Shown here: positions 43,134 through 54,519 of the stretch, one piece after another | How positions within the stretch are numbered: position 1 is the stretch's first letter | Layout of the letters: the number at the start of each line of letters is the position of its first letter | From: Schistosoma mansoni | Taxonomy: Eukaryota; Platyhelminthes; Trematoda; Strigeidida; Schistosomatidae | Assembly: GCF_000237925.1 (NCBI RefSeq) | Contig: NC_031500.1 | Location: 17,819,753 to 17,883,752 of the forward strand | Direction: 5' to 3' | DNA: 64,000 nt | The notes under the pieces: model-generated | Databases searched by the model: none | What the model saw: only the letters and a program-made list of their open reading frames with translations | What the model was told of the DNA's origin: nothing | Made by a program: the position numbers and the translations under genes

Positions 43134-45968
43134 GTGGATGCTCATTGGGATTTTTTACTGCACACGATCTTATGTGCTACTGAGCATTCAGTTGCTAAAA
43201 TGGTCCCAAAAAGCTACAAGCAACCTCCAATCATCAAGAACCGCACTCGTCGTTTGCTAAGCCGCAAAAGGCACTGTTGGGCTGAATATAAACGAACTGA
43301 TATAAACGGCAGGTACAGGCAATACAAACATATAAGGAACATATGCACAAAGGCAATAAGAGAAGACAAGATTCAGTTCCAGACCAAGCTTATAAATTCG
43401 TCTCCAATCCGAAAAGCTTGTTCAGTTATGCAGCTTCTCTTCGACAAGGCAAAACAGGAGTTTCCCAACTGCTTGGTCTTAATGGCCCGACCAATAACGA
43501 CAGTGATGCAGCTAACCTTTTGGCTGAACAATACTCCCGGACATTCCAACTGACCCACATCAACCATACTGACGAAAGCTTCACCTGCACCTCTACAGGA
43601 CTTTCCGAAGTGGACCAGTGTGCTGACCTGATGCTCCGTAAACTGCAGAACCTAAGAAAAGACACTTCTCCTGGTCCGGATATGGTTCATTCCGCTGTAT
43701 TAAGGGAAGCAGCTTCAATCCTGGCGACACCACTTAGCGTGATGTTTGCACACTCGCTAAGCAGAGGCAAACTACCGGAAATATGGAAGCTGGCCCACAT
43801 CACACCAATTTTCAAAGGAGGTCGACTCAGTGAACCCTCAAGCTACCGACCAGTGGCCCTTCTCTCCATACCTTCAAAAATTATGGAATCCCTAGTATAC
43901 GACGGTATACTAGAACACTTATCATCCTCGAAGTTCTTCTCGCCTCAACAGCATGGTTTCAGAAAAGGTCATTCTTGTATGACCAACCTGCTAACTGCGG
44001 TGGATAGATGGACAATCATCCTTGATCGCAAGGGGAAGGTTGACGTCATATACCTGGATTTCTCAAAAGCTTTTGATAGGGTCAACTACGCATGCCTTAT
44101 CAAGAAGCTTGGACGATTGGGTATAAAACCCACTTTGATTGATTGGCTCTCTTCATATTTAGAAAACCGACACTTTAAGGTCAGGGTTAACTTCACTCTC
44201 TCTCAGGCTATGGAATGTCCTAGTGGGGTCTCCCGGGGCTCAATACTAGGACCTCTTCTCTTCTTGATTTATATTAAAGATTTTCCTCAACAAGTTTCAT
44301 CTGACTTATTGCTTTTTGCTGATGATGTGAAACTTTGGAGAGAGATAAGTAATCATAATGATATACTAGTTCTTCAGGAGGATCTAACCCGACTGAAAAG
44401 TTGGGTAGACGACAACGGACTTACCTTCAACACTTCAAAGTGCAAGGTAGTCCATCTGAGACATGTTGCAGACTACAGTTATTATTATTATTATTATTCA
44501 CAAACAATTTATGGATGCATAAGTGCTGTGAAGAAACCATTTCGGGTTTCTTCAAAAAATGCAATAATACACAATTTGCAATAATGTTAACATTACATAT
44601 GCCATGTTTGAGAAAGGAAGGAAAAGGAAAATAAAATATTAATAATAGAATAGTGATAATAGTAATAATAAATCAGGTTCTGTGTAATTAGCAAGAATTT
44701 TGAATTGATTTTGAAGAAGGAAAGGAAGAAACTAAGGAAATAGAAGTAAAGGAGACGCGGAATACGTAAATATCCTAACGCAGAACAAGAATAAACAACT
44801 ATGTGTGTATAGCAAAACGAGTAATAAAAATAAAATAAAACAATAAATTTATAAGTAAATAACTTATTATTACAGTAAGATATGACGTTAGAACAAGTGT
44901 TTGTTCGTGCAGACAGTTTTGGGTGATGCTCTGAAAGTTTCAATTAAGTTCAAAAGATAATCAATACGTATGAGGTGTATTTACATAGTGAAGATAAAAC
45001 GACTCTGATAAGTTGAATTCAACGTAACTCAAGTTATTGTCTCAATCCAAAGCTTCGTAATCTTAAGAATAATATTTATTTAGAAGGAAAAAAGGGAGAG
45101 AGAAAAGAAATGAACACATAGTGAAAGAGTCCAACCATGATCATAATAGTGTAATGGATATAGACTTTTGAGATGAACGAATAATTTTAAAATAATAATA
45201 ACAACAATAATAAACCCTTACGGATAAATACGTGAAGATTTATGTAGCAGTATACAGAGTTGAACCGGGTATTAGTATAAACATTAGTGCAATAATAATA
45301 ATAATTTAGAATGATGCTATAGTTATAACTTAGGCAACTCCCCTCTAGAAGTTTCCCAGGTTGAAAAAGATTTAGGAGTGTTGGTGCCCTACGACCTGAA
45401 ATCGTATGCGAACTGTGACAAAAACGCCTCTCAAGCAAACCTTGCACTGGTAACATTGAAGCGCATTTTTGGCCAGTTTGACGGTAGAACCTTCCATATA
45501 ATCTTAAACAGTTTTATTCGTCCCCATTTAGAGTACGGGAACATAGTATTTCCTTCCTCCCTCCAAAAGGATAAGGACACTCTGGAACGTATACAACGTC
45601 GAGCCACGAAATCAGTTCGGGGACTCAAATTCAAACCTTATGAAGAGCGCCTCAAATCACTTAACCTTTACCCATTAGAGTACAGGCGTCTTAGAGGTGA
45701 TCTTCTTATGACTTATAGTATCCTTAATACTTCTGGTCATCCCCTTAAACATCTTCTTAAGCTTAGTCATAACACTAACCTAAGAGGTAACACCCAGAAA
45801 TTGGAGACCCTACATAGCAGAGCGGACTGTAGACACAACTTCTACTCCGTTAGAGTTGTCAACTGCTGGAACTCGCTGCCGACTGAGCTAGTCCAAGCGA
45901 CCTCCCAGGAGTCCTTTAAGAGAAAACTTGACTTATTCTTAAGGACTAAGGATAACATATTATTATGA
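43134..45968 (+). pseudogene. CR1-like reverse transcriptase, block A copy, frameshifted and interrupted
   Basis: The frame at 43134 breaks at 43393 through a 4-bp deletion relative to block B and continues in the frame open from 43343. It carries YLDFSKAFD and FADD, but the usual PQG motif reads SRG. The ORF is split at codon AGT TAT by an 844-bp non-coding insertion (44483-45326) and resumes NLGNSPLEV at 45327, running to TAA at 45966 with NSLPTELVQA near the C-terminus. It is 5'-truncated and lacks the endonuclease domain. Roughly 3 percent of coding bases differ from block B. Not functional. Confidence 0.85.
44483..45326 (+). mobile_element. Non-coding ~844-bp element inserted in the CR1 ORF (copy A)
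   Basis: It begins (ATT)n then CACAAAC and ends AATAATAATAATTTAGAATG followed by ATGCTAT. The CR1 sequence CTACAGTTAT (44473-44482) is repeated as CTATAGTTAT (45317-45326), a 10-bp flanking duplication with one mismatch. There is no significant ORF. Relatives are at 62484-63333 (same site), 54532-54885, 57118-57970 and 40936-41718. Class unknown: no terminal inverted repeats that I can see, and no poly-A. Confidence 0.7.
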
Positions 45969-46000
45969 TTTACCAAATTCTCTTTTTTTCCTCTATTATC

Positions 46001-46220
46001 GTTCATATACCTAGGTTCTTGCCTGGAGGTATTGGTGATCCACTGCTACCAGACACGGAAACCCGTTAAGCGAAAGCTTCTTCTATTCCGTCCTCAACCA
46101 TTTGAACCATTTGAATCGTCTATATATCCAGGTCCTTACCTGGGGTCATCGGTGATCCACTGCTACTAGATACGGAATCCCGTTAATCGAAAGCTTCTAT
46201 TCCGTCCAAAACCATTTGAA
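46001..46220 (+). repeat. Two tandem ~108-bp units in the CR1-like 3' UTR
   Basis: Both units contain TGATCCACTGCTAC, ACGGAA.CCCGTTAA.CGAAAG, CTATTCCGTCC and AACCATTTGAA. They follow the CR1-like stop codon, so they are probably the element's 3' end, which in this clade is often made of short tandem repeats. Confidence 0.7.
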
Positions 46221-46985
46221 GATTCAAATAAGTTCTGTAGGTATTACGAGTAATTACTCCTGGTGTAACTTCAAAATTAACAGGATCATTACTAACCGGC
46301 TTGTTTCACCTTTCAGTTTCAGAAAGAATATAAGAAGCCTATCGTACCGTATTCATGATCATCCTATCACCCGGGAGAAAAGCTTAAGGTTTGAACATCT
46401 TGCGAATGCGCAATTTACAACTAATCGAGTAATTGGTATACCAGGTCAAGTTACGAAGCAACGAAAGAGCCAAGTAATACACTACAAAACACAGAAAGCT
46501 AAATTAACACTTTTCGCATTGATTTTGAGAATTTGCTGTAGCAAAACAAGGCTGAAATATGAGAAAACCCGATGTTCGTTCAATCCAACAAACACTCAAA
46601 AGACACTCAACGCCTCTTGTCAGGTCGTCCAAGGTCGTTAAAACGAAACGGCGGGCGGCTTTTTACCGTGCCAGTAAGACCTGTTTTGTATTCACAAGTA
46701 TGTTTTGATGGTGTGGTAATTTTTCAATCTCTAAGATTTTATCAAATGGAATTCAATACATTCTTGGGCGATTCAGTAAAAGATGAGATTGACTTTCTCA
46801 TAAACCTATTTTTCCATTCAGAGCTTGCCTAATTAGGCAATAGTGAGTAAATATTATAAATAGTGAGTAAACAGTTAATATTTTACTCACTATTTAGCTC
46901 AGTATTTATGCTCATTGACTATATTAGAAGGTTTAGTAGGTCATTGATTTTGCTGGACGGTATTGCAATTCCACTGTGCACGTAC
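46221..46985. other. No supported gene; hairpin at about 46857-46904
   Basis: A 141-codon frame at 46216-46641 has no family resemblance and no splice context. AATAGTGAGTAAA and TTTACTCACTATT form a near-perfect hairpin with a ~10-nt loop. Confidence 0.35.
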
Positions 46986-46991
46986 TCAGTT

Positions 46992-47190
46992 TCAGTTTTG
47001 AAAGGACAGGAGGCTTGATGGAGCTATTCCGGGAATCAGCCTAGTTGCTGTTCTCTGAACTCTTTCCATGAGTTCACTGTCTTTTTTTAGGCAGGGGCTA
47101 GCTGCTTGTATGCAGTACTCAAGTTTAGGGCGCACGAACACTGTATACAAAGTCAGAAACGTTTTAGCGTCAAGATACCTAAAAGCCCTA
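46992..47190 (-). pseudogene. CR1/Jockey RT C-terminal fragment
   Basis: The minus strand reads RYLDAKTFLTLYTVFVRPKL then EYCIQAASP and LMERVQRTATRLIPGI, the post-RT segment of CR1-like polymerases (compare RPHLEYGNIVFP and LERIQRRATKSVRGL at 45.53 kb). Short remnant. Confidence 0.7.
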
Positions 47191-47249
47191 CGTATGGACC
47201 ATAAAGTCCATAAAGACCATAAAGTACTCAAGGAAAAAAGGGGTAAATG

Positions 47250-48040
47250 AGTGTGAAGGCGAAATAATGAGGAATCGTGCCGAAATGTCTTTTTCGCCTG
47301 CCTGGGGGAAATATCGCGGATTTCCCCCTTAATGTCTCTGTGTTTTAAGTGCCGCTGAATTACCTACTTTTCGCCTAAATTTACACCGAATTATCTACTT
47401 TTCTCTTCAATATACACCGATCCATCTAAATTTGATCAAACTTTTAACACACATTTGGCATAACCCTAAATGTCTCTTGTGTTCGCCTTTATTTCCATAA
47501 CACCACACAACAATTGCAATCGACGTTAAAAATGTATTGAAAAGAAAAAAACGTCATATTTTGCAGCATTATGAGCAGTTGGCAGATACTAGAGCATCAA
47601 TCGTTATGTATTTTAATTGTATTTGCCAATTATGGTTGTAATTTGAAAAGATCTACAAAAGAAAAAAAACAGGTTGTGTTTTATTAATTAGGCACTTGTA
47701 CTTAATTGCAAGTGCATTTAAAATCAAATAGGCTTTCTCAAAACTTAGTCAAAAGTTTCCTATGCAAATAGAAAAGTAAGCACGTTTGAAAAAAAAACAT
47801 TTATTGCAAACGGTGTCGAACATAATAAACATTCCACAGATTATTTCTCTTCGTAACACCCGTTCGACTGTTGAGAATCAAAATAATCTTGGGAATTCTG
47901 AAATTTAAAGAAAACTTTACAACGATATGTAAATTATATTTTTTTTACACAATTACCTACGTGAAGCTTTACTTACGTTTATATTAGTTAACACTGAATA
48001 CTGTACCTATAGAACACTAGATAATAGTTATCACTTCAAA
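47250..48040. other. No gene recognised
   Basis: AT-rich, 3' of the micro-intron pseudogene. CCATAAAGTCC-type short repeats lie just before it at about 47196-47222. Confidence 0.35.
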
Positions 48041-48041
48041 T

Positions 48042-49169
48042 TACTACATACATGTTCTGATTTTCTTCGATGACGCTTTTGTAATTTGTTTCTCATTTCG
48101 TGAAAACAACCTTGTGTCGCGATGTCGTACAGTTTCGCAAGGTCTTTTTCGTTGACCAGCGATGACAGGAACCGATTAGTTAATACACCCGAAGTTTAAA
48201 AAATACATCCTACTTCGTATGTAGCCGTAAAACCTGCACTTCTGAAGTGCCCTTTTTTCGATGAAGTTTGAAGTAGCGTGAAATGACTGGCAACTTCAGG
48301 TGTCATGATGTATGACAAAACATAGTACACCGACGTTTTAGGATTATCATTCATTAAACACTTCAACATGGCCATCTGTAATACGAACAAATGGTCAAAT
48401 TAGTTTTGTTGACTTACAAATCTGTCCCTTATGTCTTCCTACTGAAGACAAGTGCTCAATGTTCCCAGTTCCTCTTCAGATGACAAAGGGAACTGTTGAC
48501 TTAATAGTCCGCATTCAAATTTCCGTGGATGTTCACGCTCACCAGACTTCATATTTGCACTCAAGTCAGAAATACCTGACGATATGTTCTGCAGCACAGT
48601 ATGGAGTCTATCAAATCTGAAAAACTTAACTTGATTGTACAAGTGGCTTACTCAGCCGCTAATGTACTGCCTACACGCCTAGATTCGAACGTTGATGGCA
48701 ACGTATCCAATTGTGTCGAACTACCTAAGTCACATCTACAAAGTAAATAAGCCTACTTGACAATCGGCGAGGCCACACTGTCGAATAACCGAAATTTAGG
48801 ATATTGGACGTGGCTATTTCGAGCCTGTATCTCAGCCACATCCATGTCAACGGAATTGAAAGGAAACCCTTCTTTCCGTTTCAATGCACCTTCGCAAAAT
48901 ATTATTAAGATTATTGTACTGACCTCTTTGGCTTCTCAGTGTTTAGTGGCAAGGTGTTTTCGTCCGTCGAACTGTTTGTACGGTAAACATCTAATTTTTT
49001 GAAGGAAGCCAACAAGTCCTTTGCAGACTGGAGGCTATCTATAGGAAATGATCGTTTTTATGTTTGTGACTCACCGCACTCGTGTATAACCTTACACTTC
49101 GGGACTGACCAATTGTCATGAGGTTTGTCACTGTTTTGCATCTGCATATCAAAAAGCTCCGTTGGATAG
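48042..49169 (-). pseudogene. Micro-intron gene fragment resembling DUF4806-type proteins, with in-frame stops
   Basis: Six GT-AG-bounded exons can be read on the minus strand: ~49169-49075, 49038-48924, 48889-48757, 48735-48652, 48616-48418 and 48375-48196. The introns are 36, 34, 21, 35 and 42 nt. Phases match at four of five junctions; the 34-nt intron needs a 1-nt shift. Segments include NWSVPKCKVIHECD, QLDTLPSTFESRR, FPLSSEEELGTLSTCL and SYIMTPEVASHFT, then a Lys/Gly-Phe stretch. The order FPL..EEL...L then helix then TxxxAxxF then KGxFxxxGF is like DUF4806, by memory. TAG at 48439 and TAA at 48196 interrupt a frame that otherwise runs on to about 48042. The 5' side is cut by an R510 copy. 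Confidence 0.55.
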
Positions 49170-49345
49170 TTTATTTATTTAGACACATAAACATTGGTAC
49201 AAGGAGGCACCAAATAGATATGCTCGACATAAGTCATTCGATATGTGTAAGGGCTGGGATACTATCCGAGTGCTCAAACCAAAATAGGCGGTTTTCTTAA
49301 GGAGCCACACCCCGAGCCTTTGACTTAGAGGTCTAATACACAAGG
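49170..49345 (-). mobile_element. R510 3' portion (5'-truncated)
   Basis: TTATTTATTTAGACACATAA on plus is the tail, followed by the first ~175 bp of the antisense consensus. It truncates the micro-intron pseudogene at its 5' side. Confidence 0.65.
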
Positions 49346-49424
49346 TTGTTATAATTGTATTTTGCTATATAAACGACCCAGCTGTTCCTATTGCTTAGTA
49401 TTCTTATACAATGACATTCAACAA

Positions 49425-50390
49425 GACAGTCAGTCAGTCAGCTACAACGTAGGACCAGGCACATTTATGCATCGGTCCAAGTTGCCATACCTCGTTAGCA
49501 CAACAAGATGAACACCGGGTTCATAGAAGTAATTAATGTAGTGGTGGTAGTAGTATATAAATTATAGGTTGTATATAAGGATATAGTACAGGAAGGAAGA
49601 GAGATATGAAGCAATTTTAGTTTCAAGGTTTAAAGGAAAATAAAGAGTGTATACACATACGCCATTGTGATCGATTCTGAGCCATGTCACCTAGAGTCTC
49701 CAACCATTGGTTACGATAGTCACGCGGACCCCAACCAGGTAGTCTGCATCTGTCAACATGGCTCAGACTAGAAGTTAGTGACTTCAAGCACTGATGCCAT
49801 GTTTTGGTTTGGCCGCCCCTAACTCTCTTCCAACAATCCCCTACACTAGTCATCATAGCGCGTCGTGGTAATCGGTGTTCATGCATACGTAACACATGGC
49901 TCAACCATCTCAGTCGATGAAGATTCATCACCTCATCAACTGATTTACCATCGTTCCCTAATACCCTGCATCTAACCTCACTATTACTTACCCGGTGATC
50001 CCAGCAGATGCGAGCAATATTTCTAAGACATCTGTGGTCAAATACTAGTAACCTACGAGTATCTTCTACTCTTAATGGCCATGTTTCACAACCGTAAAGT
50101 AGAACAGAGCGAACTGATGCGCAGTATACTCGTCCTTTAATTGATAGACGGATATCTCGTCTTCGCCATAGGTGACGTAAGTTGGCAAAAGCCAAACGAG
50201 CTTTTTTGAATCTGTGCTGAGATTTCGTGAGACACCAACCCATTAGTGCTGCTCAGACTTCAAATATAAGTTGTCGACGCGTTCGACTACTTCACTCCCT
50301 ATCCTTAGTTCAGGTGTTGATGCAGGCCAGTCCTGGAGTAACAATTTACATTTGGATGGGGAGAATCGCATCCCAAACATCCTGGTCATT
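49425..50390 (-). pseudogene. RTE-like retrotransposon 3' portion (ACTG-tailed)
   Basis: The minus frame 49623-50243 encodes AFANLRHLWRRRDIRLSIKG, LLYGCETWPLRVED, HRVSNSEVRCRVLG and RCLRNIARICWD, and ends with the family C-terminus QWRMCIHSL. Upstream sequence to about 50388 is in another frame after a frameshift near 50205. The (CAGT)n tail is at 49428-49441. The RT catalytic core is absent. Confidence 0.8.
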
Positions 50391-50587
50391 CAACAAGACC
50401 CCAAAATCAGAACACGCTGAACAGGAATCACTAGTTTGAATAACGTTCATATATTTATAGTATATAAATAAGAAGCTTCTAGATTTTTCTCCAATAATTT
50501 GCCAGGGCTTGTTGGTTTGGAATTAGCCAATCAGTGTTCAGCAACACCATCATGCATGAAACATGCTTTAATCCAATCTATGTCCCG

Positions 50588-50930
50588 CTAACAAAGGTAG
50601 TGGATCAACGTCAGGAGATGCAATCTCGTGGTAGCCGGTGACCGATAGTTGGTTTATGCGTCATTTGTTCCGTCAGGATCGTGGAGCCCATGTGCAACAT
50701 CCGTTTGGAATCAGAGTTTTTTAACTACCCCAAGTGGACCCCTCATATCCACCAACCCGGTTAAAGCGCCTGACATTCGCTTTTTGTCCTCTCATTTTCG
50801 TAAACAACCGCCGCGAAAAGGCAGTGAGTAGGACTTCCCTGGGAGTTGTCTGCATGTGATCATGTGAGAGCATTTCTAGAGGGATAGCGAACTCTCCCCA
50901 CTCTCGGTCGTACCAGGGCATTTGGGGGAA
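50588..50930 (-). mobile_element. R510 5' portion, head-to-head with the next copy
   Basis: It ends CGTACCAGGGCATTTGGGGG on plus, the 5' terminus of the repeat. It faces the plus-strand copy at 51247 across 316 bp. Confidence 0.65.
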
Positions 50931-51246
50931 AATAATACTCCGTGCACAGACGAAGTAGGAGAAAATGAGATAAGACTCATTGTATTGTACCTCCTCACGG
51001 AAATCTTTAGTAAAAGGAGAAAGATTTATCCTCAAATGAGGAGACACCAGAGTTGGCTAGAAACAAAGTTCTTTCCCCACAACACACTGCTTGGCTGCAG
51101 TCATAAGCTGCTTCTTGCTTGGTACGTCTGCAATCAAGTATTGTTTGTTAGAGGGCAAAATATTACATAGTGGGTAAGGAAATGGTTTATGGTCATACTT
51201 TCAGTACAAGTAAAACAAAATACATTCACATAAGAGTTGTCTCAGC

Positions 51247-51757
51247 CCCCAAATGCCCTGGTACGGCCGAGAGTGGGGAGAGTCTACTCTCCCTCTCGAA
51301 ATGCTCTCACATGGCCAGCGAATATATAGCCTCTGCCAGGGAAGTCCTACTCACTGCCTTCTCGTGGCGGGGGTGTTGTTTACGAAAGTGAGAGGACGAA
51401 AAGCGAATGTCCGGCGCTTTAACCGGGTTGGTGGACACGGAGGGTCCACCTAGGGGAGTTGGAAAACCCTGATTCCAAACCAATGGTGCACATGGGCTCC
51501 AGTATCCTGATGGAACGAATGGCGGACGAACCTGTCATTGGTCAACGGCTACCATGGGACTGCATCTCCTCACGATGCTCCATTGCCTTGTGGATCAGAC
51601 CTTTTGGTCAAAGGCTCCGGGTGTGGCCCCCTAAGAAAACCACCTGCTTCGGTTTGGGCACCCGGTCAGTATCATAGCCCACACACACAAATAGTGTGGC
51701 GCATATGTACCCGGTGCCCTTTTGTACCAATATATATGTGTTTAAATAAATAAATAA
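51247..51757 (+). mobile_element. R510 repeat, full length, best preserved
   Basis: It starts CCCCCAAATGCCCTGGTACG and ends CAATATATATGTGTTTAAAT, followed by AAATAAATAAAT. Interior landmarks are GGTTGGTGGACACGGAGGG and GGACTGCATCTCCTCACGAT. Two overlapping frames are open for 60-75 codons but are not conserved among copies. The tail of TAAA repeats points to target-primed retroposition by an RTE or similar partner. Confidence 0.7.
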
Positions 51758-51759
51758 AA

Positions 51760-53235
51760 TATGTAACAATGGAACAATAACTAAATAATGAACACAATTA
51801 AGGGCAATACTTTTACGGCCGATATCCTTAATGGAAACCCATTTGTGTTCATGACTAACCACCAAGCACATGAATATTCTTGTATCACTAGGAAAGAAGG
51901 GGTCTTTAAAGTAATTGCATGAGTCTGTGAATTACCTGAATTTCATTAATCCATTCTCCCTTACATCAGTGACTAAATGAGGCTTTCCGTGTACTAGTAC
52001 CACATTATCCGGCTGAAACAAAGTTATTTTAGTATTCTTGTTTGCATGGGTCCACCTTACCGGCTATTGAGGTACTATGAGCAGTCCACATTGTCGATTA
52101 AACAGCATACAGCTGCCTATGCAAATTGAGGTGGGGGGGACTTGAAACACTTGACTAAGATGCGAACTTGTTGATTTTTTCAGGAGCCGGAAATTTTGTG
52201 AAAATACAACAAGACCTCAGGATTCGCACTGGTCAAGGATTTCTCCCCAAAATTTACCCACATGTTTACGAAATTCTCACTGGCTATGGGGGACTAAGAC
52301 CTCCAGGGTTATATATATAGCCAAATAGGAAGGTTGCTAGACATTAAGAGGTGGAGAATCTGGAAAGAGGGTTATTAAATAATGTTTATAATCGACCATA
52401 GAAAAGGAAACACTTAGGATTATACGTTACATTACATCGGTAATTCCCTAGGTTTTGATATGTGCGCCGTGACCCTGAAGCAACATGTGTGTATCTGATT
52501 TGCTCATACTTATGTTCAGTATTTACAAAAAGGTATAGTTGCAGATCTTTCTGAACTACTGGTGTCATTTATGACAACTTTAGGACTCTACATATGTTCA
52601 CATTCAAAGTAAATTTCTGGTGAAAATGGAAACAGATATATTTATTACAGTAGCTGTAAATAATTCCCCAAAACCAATAGCTTTGTAAGTGTTTAACATT
52701 GTATGCTGACCACATTAGTTTCAAGGACTCGTTCAGCTGAAGGCGCTCGGTCATGCATTTGTACCAGATCACGTTACGGAACGGCGTGGGAAACATCTCC
52801 TACGACCATTAGCCAGATTAGATCGGTCACATCTTGATATACTGATAACCCATCAAATATATCTTCCAACCTCCTCGCTTCTGACTTCTGATCTTAACTG
52901 GGTGGGCGCGATTCGATTGTAGAAAGTGTTACTTGTAAAGATTTGTCAAACTACAACACTGGTTGTATCTTCATTACAATTCTTAGATAAACAGTTGCAA
53001 TGGTACCCTCAGAAATAACGAGATTTTTAAGAAGCTGGGTTGGTAATTACTTTACTGACTATGAATCCTGGACAGTTTTCACTTAAGTCATCATCTGGCA
53101 AGTGCTGTCATCGAGGGTCCAGTAGGTCAACAGCGTTTTCTAGTTTCAGATCCAGATTTCAGATTTGTGTCATAAGGACATAAGGCCTAAGGCCTATGTT
53201 ATTCCTCTTGTAGTATGTTTCCGTAGATGTCTAGT
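51760..53235. other. No gene recognised; one fragment shared with blocks A and B
   Basis: At about 52690-52800 the minus strand shares GATCTGGT, ATGC.TGACCGAGC.CCTTC and AAACTAATG.GGTCAGCAT with 42915-43010 and 60915-61010. The rest is unassigned. Confidence 0.4.
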
Positions 53236-53838
53236 CTTCAACACCAACTGATTCACCATCATTCCCTAACATCCTGTGTGTAACCTCACTACCATCCGGT
53301 GATCTCAGGAGATGCGAGCAATGTTTCTAAGGCATCTGTGGTCAAATACTAGTAACTTGCGAGTATCTTCTACCATTATTAGCCACGATTCGCACCCATA
53401 AAGTCGAACAGAGTGAACTTCCGCGTGTTACACTCGTTCCTTAATTGATAGACGGATATCTCGCCTTCACTATAGGTGACGTAAGTTGACAAGAGCCGAA
53501 CGAGTTTTCTGAATCCGTACAGAGATTTCGTAAAACACCAACATATTAGTCCAGATCAGACTTCCAAGATAGGTGAAGTTGTTGACGCGTTCGACTACTT
53601 CACTCGCTATCCTTGGTTCAGGTGTTGATGCAGCCCAATCCTGAAGCAACAACTTGCGTTTAGAGGGAGAGAAACACACTCCAAACATCCCGACATTGTT
53701 ACTCAGTCTTACCAAACTACTCTGAATTTTATCAGCGTCCTCAACAAATAGGACTATGTCATCTGCGTATCCTAAATCGATAAGTGGACCTCCTGGTAGG
53801 AGTTCGATTCCCGAAAATTCAGTAGACGATAACGTTGT

Positions 53839-54438
53839 TTACATCAGTATGTCTATAATGAAGTTGAACAAAAATGGAGATAGTGGACAGCCTTTCCGGA
53901 CACCACTTGAGGTTGCGAAATTAGATGACAGTTTGCCATATACTCTCACTTGACTGGTAGTGTTCGAGTAAAGAGTCTTCACAAGGTTTATGTACTTCTG
54001 AGGTACACCTTTCAATGACAAACACTGCCACAGAGCCTCTCGGTCTACGGAGTCAAATGCTGCTTTAAAGACAAGAAAAACTATCATTATCTGACGCCGA
54101 TAGGCATGTCTGTGTTCTAAAACCTGACGAATAATGAATATGTGGTCGACACAGCCACGACCAGATCTGAAGCCAGCCTGATTTTCTCGTGTTTGCAGTT
54201 CACGAGTCTTAGTTAGGCATCCCATAATTATTGAGGCTAGTATTTTAGATGCTATATTAGTCAAACTAATCCCTCCATGGTTATTACAGGATGATTTTGA
54301 ACCCTTCTTATATATTGGGACAATAAGTGATTGCGAACAGTCGGATGAAATTACGTCCAACTCCCAGATTTTAGCCAGAATATTAGTCAGCCTAGTCGCC
54401 AAGATCGGACCACCATATTTAAAGACCTCTGGAGTCAA
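53839..54438 (-). pseudogene. RT domain of the invaded RTE element
   Basis: It encodes SLIVPIYKKGSKSSCNNHGG, ENQAGFRSGRGCVDHI and KGCPLSPFLFNFIID. The catalytic FLDLKAAFD of the 23-kb copy reads FLVFKAAFD here, so the first catalytic Asp is lost. Upstream is a TGA where other copies have PDGL. The YADD region follows in another frame near 53755. Confidence 0.85.
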
Positions 54439-54519
54439 TCAATCTGGACCAGCTGCTCTTCCTCGTTTCAGATTAGTTATAGCTTTTTGAACTTCAGGTA
54501 GGGTCGGAGGGCCTACTTC

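Noticed and set aside
43426-43665. Antisense ORFs over the CR1-like RT (also 61257-61669)
   Set aside because: Shadows of the real RT frame; same substitutions as the sense strand and no own features.
44470-44584. Poly-Tyr C-terminus of the CR1-like ORFs (also at 62478-62588)
   Set aside because: It is the translated (TTA)n left end of the inserted element, not a native part of the protein.
44483-45326. Insert in the CR1 ORF as a spliceosomal intron
   Set aside because: No GT donor at the left border in a position that restores the frame; the 10-bp direct repeat fits a transposition event better.
46216-46641. 141-codon plus-strand ORF downstream of the CR1-like 3' UTR
   Set aside because: No family motif, no splice or start context; follows directly on repeat sequence.
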